From an uncultured Treponema sp. (GTDB lineage: Bacteria > Spirochaetota > Spirochaetia > Treponematales > Treponemataceae), in the NCBI GenBank assembly GCA_949300145.1, contig CASGDA010000005.1, forward strand, positions 124,001-188,000: a stretch of 64,000 bases of DNA, read 5' to 3'. The position numbers were made by a program, and so were the translations under genes. Positions 61,328 through 64,000 of this stretch are shown here, one piece after another (position 1 is the stretch's first letter; every line of letters begins with the position of its first letter). Under the pieces are notes generated by a model that made no database searches, had not been told where the DNA came from, and was given only the letters and a program-made list of their open reading frames with translations.

Positions 61328-61906
61328 TCAACCGCCAGAATTTTCAACGTTCAAAATAGAATTGTAAATATCCATATATGCGGAACGTCCGGATTCAACA
61401 GAAAAGGCCTCTTCCCGTTCCAAAAGCAACAACATAAATGCATAGGCAAAAACCGCTTCGGAATCAAAGAAATGACCGTTCCCCAACTCCCGCACAAAAG
61501 AAATACGGACCTTATCCAGATACCTTTCAGCTTCCAACGGATCTTCCATGGCCGCGGCGTTTTTCACGGCGAGGGATATCTCAGGATAAGCGGAAACCAT
61601 TTCCGACACAGACGAAGCTTCCATACCGCCCAAAGCGGAGGAATCCGTCCTCTTGAGCTTTCCAGCCCTCACCCTGGCAAGAGCCAGCCTTAAAGCCCTT
61701 TCCTTCCTGAACCAGCCGTCCACAACGGAGGAACCGGTTTTCACCTCTTCCCTCGGCGGAACCAGCGAAACTGAACGGAGAATCCTGACATCGGATGAAG
61801 AAAGGAACCTTTCTGCCAGAAGAAGAAAATCCTTATAAGAAATCCCCGGCACAGATCCGGTTGTCAATGAAGGCAATTGAGCCATCAGGTAATAATAACC
61901 CGCCAC
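61328..61906 (-). CDS. DUF2764 protein of the V-ATPase operon
   Basis: The 192-residue protein starts MAGYYYLMAQLPSLTTGSVP and has LLAERFLSSSDVRILRSVSL, then EEVKTGSSVVDGWFRKERAL, RLALARVRAGKLKR. It is helical and soluble. This gene family occupies the place of the subunit C (d-type) gene between E and A in bacterial V-ATPase operons of spirochaetes and related phyla. No clear subunit C or F gene is found elsewhere in the operon, so it may provide the socket between rotor shaft and K ring; that is inference. Confidence 0.85.
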   Translation of the reverse strand: MAGYYYLMAQLPSLTTGSVPGISYKDFLLLAERFLSSSDVRILRSVSLVPPREEVKTGSSVVDGWFRKERALRLALARVRAGKLKRTDSSALGGMEASSVSEMVSAYPEISLAVKNAAAMEDPLEAERYLDKVRISFVRELGNGHFFDSEAVFAYAFMLLLLEREEAFSVESGRSAYMDIYNSILNVENSGG

Positions 61907-61910
61907 AGGC

Positions 61911-62528
61911 TTACAGCTCCTTTACAGCGGCTTTCATTAATTCCGCGACCCTTGGGTTTAAATATGAAGAAAACATTGACGCGACAGCTTCCGCAGAAAA
62001 ATCATAATAAGCGGAACCGTCTTTTTCCGCTATCCTGAAACCACCGGGGATATCCGCGCCGGCAGAAATTTCCAGACCGGCGGCGATTTTTTCTTTAAGC
62101 GCTGACTCCAGAAAAGACTTTATGGAGGACACCTGGTTTTCAGGCAGAAGGACGGCAAAATTATCCCCGTTCTTTCCGGAGGCCCATGCCTTTATCACGT
62201 CGGGAAGGGCCGCCTTCAACACAGCGGAGTCATAAGCGGCGGAGGTTTCAGCCTTTATAACCGCGTCCAGCTCAGCGGTGAGTCCGTCCCTGAAAGAAAT
62301 CAGAAGATTCCGCGCGGCCTGCTTAATGGAATCCTCGGCAGCCTTAGCATCCCTTTCAGCGGACTCCCGCCCGTTCCTTACGATATCCTCCGCTTCCTTT
62401 TTGGCGGAGGCAAGTATACCGGCAGCCTTCTCTTCAGCTTCCTTTATTATAGCATCCGCCTGAGTATTGGCAGCCTCAATACCGTCTTTCTTGATTTTGT
62501 CAACAAGCTCTTGAAGTTGAACGTCCAT
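61911..62528 (-). CDS. atpE: V-type ATPase peripheral stalk subunit E
   Basis: The ATG at 62528 has AGAGG seven bases upstream. The 205-residue protein begins with a long charged helix (LQELVDKIKKDGIEAANTQA; AKKEAEDIVRNGRESAERDA) that pairs with a partner stalk helix. It ends with a globular domain (LEISAGADIPGGFRIAEKDG, SAYYDFSAEAVASMFSSYLN). It is the first gene of the seven-gene operon E-DUF2764-A-B-D-I-K. No separate G/H or F subunit gene is recognisable here. Confidence 0.92.
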   Translation of the reverse strand: MDVQLQELVDKIKKDGIEAANTQADAIIKEAEEKAAGILASAKKEAEDIVRNGRESAERDAKAAEDSIKQAARNLLISFRDGLTAELDAVIKAETSAAYDSAVLKAALPDVIKAWASGKNGDNFAVLLPENQVSSIKSFLESALKEKIAAGLEISAGADIPGGFRIAEKDGSAYYDFSAEAVASMFSSYLNPRVAELMKAAVKEL

Positions 62529-62585
62529 AACCACCTCTTAATTATTCCTAAATTTACTAAAAGCCCCGGATGTTACACGCCGGAA

Positions 62586-63620
62586 TCAAAAATCAAATTT
62601 CCATATTGTCTTATGCACATAACGGTTCTCCGGACGGAGGATACAATCCGGGAATTCCGGCCTGTTCGGAGAATCCGGAAAATGCTGGGTTTCCAGGCAA
62701 AAACCGCTTCGTTTTCCATAAATAAAGCCGTCTTTCCCCGGCTCACCGTTAACAAAGTTTCCCGCGTAAAACTGGACGCCCGGCTGTGTTGATTTCACAA
62801 CCAAAGAACGCCTGGATTCCGGCTCATAAACAGAAGCCACCGGCCGCAGGGAATCCTGCCCCGCATCGTTGACAACCCAGTTATGGTCGTATCCGCCCGG
62901 AACCATATCGATTTCATCTCCTATTTTCTTCGGGGTGCGGAAATCAAACGGAGTCCCTTCCACCGGCGCGGTGCCGCCCAGCGGAATGGCTGTTTCCGAA
63001 ACAGGCACGTAATTGTCGCAGAAAAGCTGCATACGGTGATTCAAAATCGAACCGGAATCATGTCCCGCCAGATTAAAGTATGTGTGGTTGGTCAGGTTAA
63101 CGGGTGTCGCCGCATCCGATACAGCCGAATAACGTATGATTATCTCGTTATCCGAATTGAGACTGTACATAACGCGCACCGAACAATTTCCAGGGAAACC
63201 CTGCTCCCCGGCGGGGCTCATTCTGGTGAAAACAACGCCGGCCTCATCCTGTTTTTTAAAGACATCCGACTTCCAGACAACCTTATGCCAGCCGGGATTT
63301 CCGCTGTGAAGACAGTTGCCGTTATCATTTACCGTAAGGGGATATTTTGTCCCGTCAAGGGAAAAGGATGCGCCCGAAATACGGTTCGCATACCGTCCGA
63401 CCAGGGCGCCGAAAAAAAGCGGGTTTTTTATATATCCGTCAAGAGTGGAATAACCCAAAACAACATCGGCGGTTTTACCCGCCCCGGATTTCAGTTCAAT
63501 GGAGGTAATAATACAACCGTAATCCGTAGCTGAAAACGACATGGATCCATTTGAAACTGTAAACAGTGAGACTTTTTTTCCGTTGGAAATGACTCCGAAA
63601 GTACGCTTCTTTATTTTCAT
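62586..63620 (-). CDS. galM: Aldose 1-epimerase (mutarotase)
   Basis: The ATG at 63620 follows GAGGATCAGG; the longer frame has no support. The 344-residue protein has GALVGRYANRISGASFSLDG, NDNGNCLHSGNPGWHKVVWK (catalytic His region), VNLTNHTYFNLAGHDSGSIL with the second His, and the closing GFCLETQHFPDSPNRPEFPD with the catalytic Glu. It equilibrates alpha and beta anomers of galactose or glucose. Its upstream region carries several dyads that suggest a sugar-responsive repressor. It lies 57 bp upstream of subunit E's start. Confidence 0.94.
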   Translation of the reverse strand: MKIKKRTFGVISNGKKVSLFTVSNGSMSFSATDYGCIITSIELKSGAGKTADVVLGYSTLDGYIKNPLFFGALVGRYANRISGASFSLDGTKYPLTVNDNGNCLHSGNPGWHKVVWKSDVFKKQDEAGVVFTRMSPAGEQGFPGNCSVRVMYSLNSDNEIIIRYSAVSDAATPVNLTNHTYFNLAGHDSGSILNHRMQLFCDNYVPVSETAIPLGGTAPVEGTPFDFRTPKKIGDEIDMVPGGYDHNWVVNDAGQDSLRPVASVYEPESRRSLVVKSTQPGVQFYAGNFVNGEPGKDGFIYGKRSGFCLETQHFPDSPNRPEFPDCILRPENRYVHKTIWKFDF

Positions 63621-63692
63621 CCTGATCCTCTTCCACCTGATGCTGAATGAAATGATATAAGAATTTCTGTCAAAATACAACTGAAAAAACAA

Positions 63693-63723
63693 TTTACAAG
63701 TGTAAAATTACACCTTTACACTT
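63693..63723. promoter_or_regulatory. Cluster of overlapping TTTACA/TGTAAA dyads upstream of galM
   Basis: Three overlapping inverted repeats share the half-site (T)TTACAC: TTTACA-AG-TGTAAA (63693-63706), GTGTAA-AA-TTACAC (63700-63713) and AAGTGTAAA-N8-TTTACACTT (63698-63723). They lie 70-100 bp before the galM start, between galM and a divergent gene. This is a good candidate for a repressor or activator site. Confidence 0.5.
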
Positions 63724-63749
63724 CCGCTCCGCATATTATAACATATAAT

Positions 63750-63765
63750 AACATAAAATTATGTT
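63750..63765. promoter_or_regulatory. AACATAA-AA-TTATGTT palindrome
   Basis: A perfect 7-bp inverted repeat with a 2-base spacer lies in the same divergent intergenic region, 36 bp before the plus-strand ATG. It is AT-rich and may be an operator or part of a promoter. Confidence 0.4.
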
Positions 63766-63800
63766 AATTCGCAAAGTATATAAAAAAAACGAAGGGTGAA

Positions 63801-64000
63801 ATGACGGAAGATTTTTACGGAAAACTCGGCGAATTTTTAAGGGACAGGCTGAATAACGATGAAGATCCTTTCGCGGAGGATTACTATTACGATGACGGCG
63901 GAGATGAAATAAAAATCGAAAAAACCAGGCATGCCGGCAACACCGTCGAAAAAAAAGCCGTGCCGAAAAAAAGGATAAAACTGGTTCCGGTTCCGGAAGA
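63801..64000 (+). CDS. 5' part of an acidic protein, unknown function (partial)
   Basis: After GAAGGG the frame reads MTEDFYGKLGEFLRDRLNND, then EDPFAEDYYYDDGGDEIKIE. A basic stretch KKAVPKKRIKLVPVPE follows before the window ends. It has no signal peptide. The opening resembles small J-domain-containing spirochaete proteins, but the J domain would lie beyond the edge, so I do not assign it. Confidence 0.6.
   Translation, partial: MTEDFYGKLGEFLRDRLNNDEDPFAEDYYYDDGGDEIKIEKTRHAGNTVEKKAVPKKRIKLVPVPE

Overview
The gene content points to a spirochaete of the Treponema group. The window holds a complete V-type ATPase operon including the DUF2764 gene, an LptD/OstA homologue next to uvrA, an EpmA/EF-P pair, RuvAB-QueA, a CheW, and several exported proteins of spirochaete type. 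Conserved chromosomal blocks flank two accessory zones. The genus call is inferred from gene families and order, not from a marker gene.

Layout. (1) 1-1.05 kb: end of a membrane-anchored periplasmic-binding sensor that runs off the window. (2) 1.05-10 kb is an accessory zone. It holds a decayed SulP-like permease fragment, an AAA/DUF4143 ATPase behind an 18-bp palindrome, a 5'-truncated phage tail-tube gene, and a five-gene cassette of three DUF2589-type paralogues, a DUF261 papain-like protein and a small unknown, closed by a strong terminator. It continues with a pentameric ligand-gated channel homologue, a tyrosine recombinase, an ankyrin gene with two broken copies, and a 22/23-bp tandem repeat array. 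(3) 10-22.4 kb, minus strand: a surface polysaccharide (O-antigen/capsule-like) operon. It is headed by a NusG paralogue and contains Wzx, an FrhB-like ferredoxin protein, an acyltransferase, a pyruvyltransferase, three GT2 glycosyltransferases, a Wzy-like protein, a HAD-UbiA fusion and an epimerase. Two genes here are broken by repeat changes: the acyltransferase by a G9 tract and a glycosyltransferase by a 47-bp tandem duplication. (4) 22.5-44.9 kb: housekeeping genes, namely an XRE regulator, phosphosugar mutase, DnaQ-like exonuclease, LysM protein, cNMP-binding protein, OmpA protein, HD protein, RecN, NAD kinase, a lysine-less DegT homologue, CheW, LptD-like protein, UvrA, tRNA-Val, EpmA, EF-P and a DPBB/SPOR protein. 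(5) 45-51.7 kb, plus strand: a second operon headed by a NusG paralogue, with a CapD/PglF-type dehydratase, a DegT aminotransferase and three xanthine-dehydrogenase-family subunits. (6) 51.7-62.5 kb, minus strand: queA-ruvB-ruvA, a SIMPL protein and the V-ATPase operon. (7) 62.6-64 kb: aldose 1-epimerase and the start of a further gene.

How the parts work together. Both NusG paralogues stand first in glycan-related gene sets, which fits operon-specific antitermination of the LoaP/UpxY kind. The repeat-driven disruption in the O-antigen-like locus fits surface variation by contingency loci. The best candidates for an undescribed system are the DUF2589 x3 + DUF261 cassette with the adjacent channel gene, and the polysaccharide locus with its mutable repeats. 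All functions are assigned by reading motifs; no database search was run.
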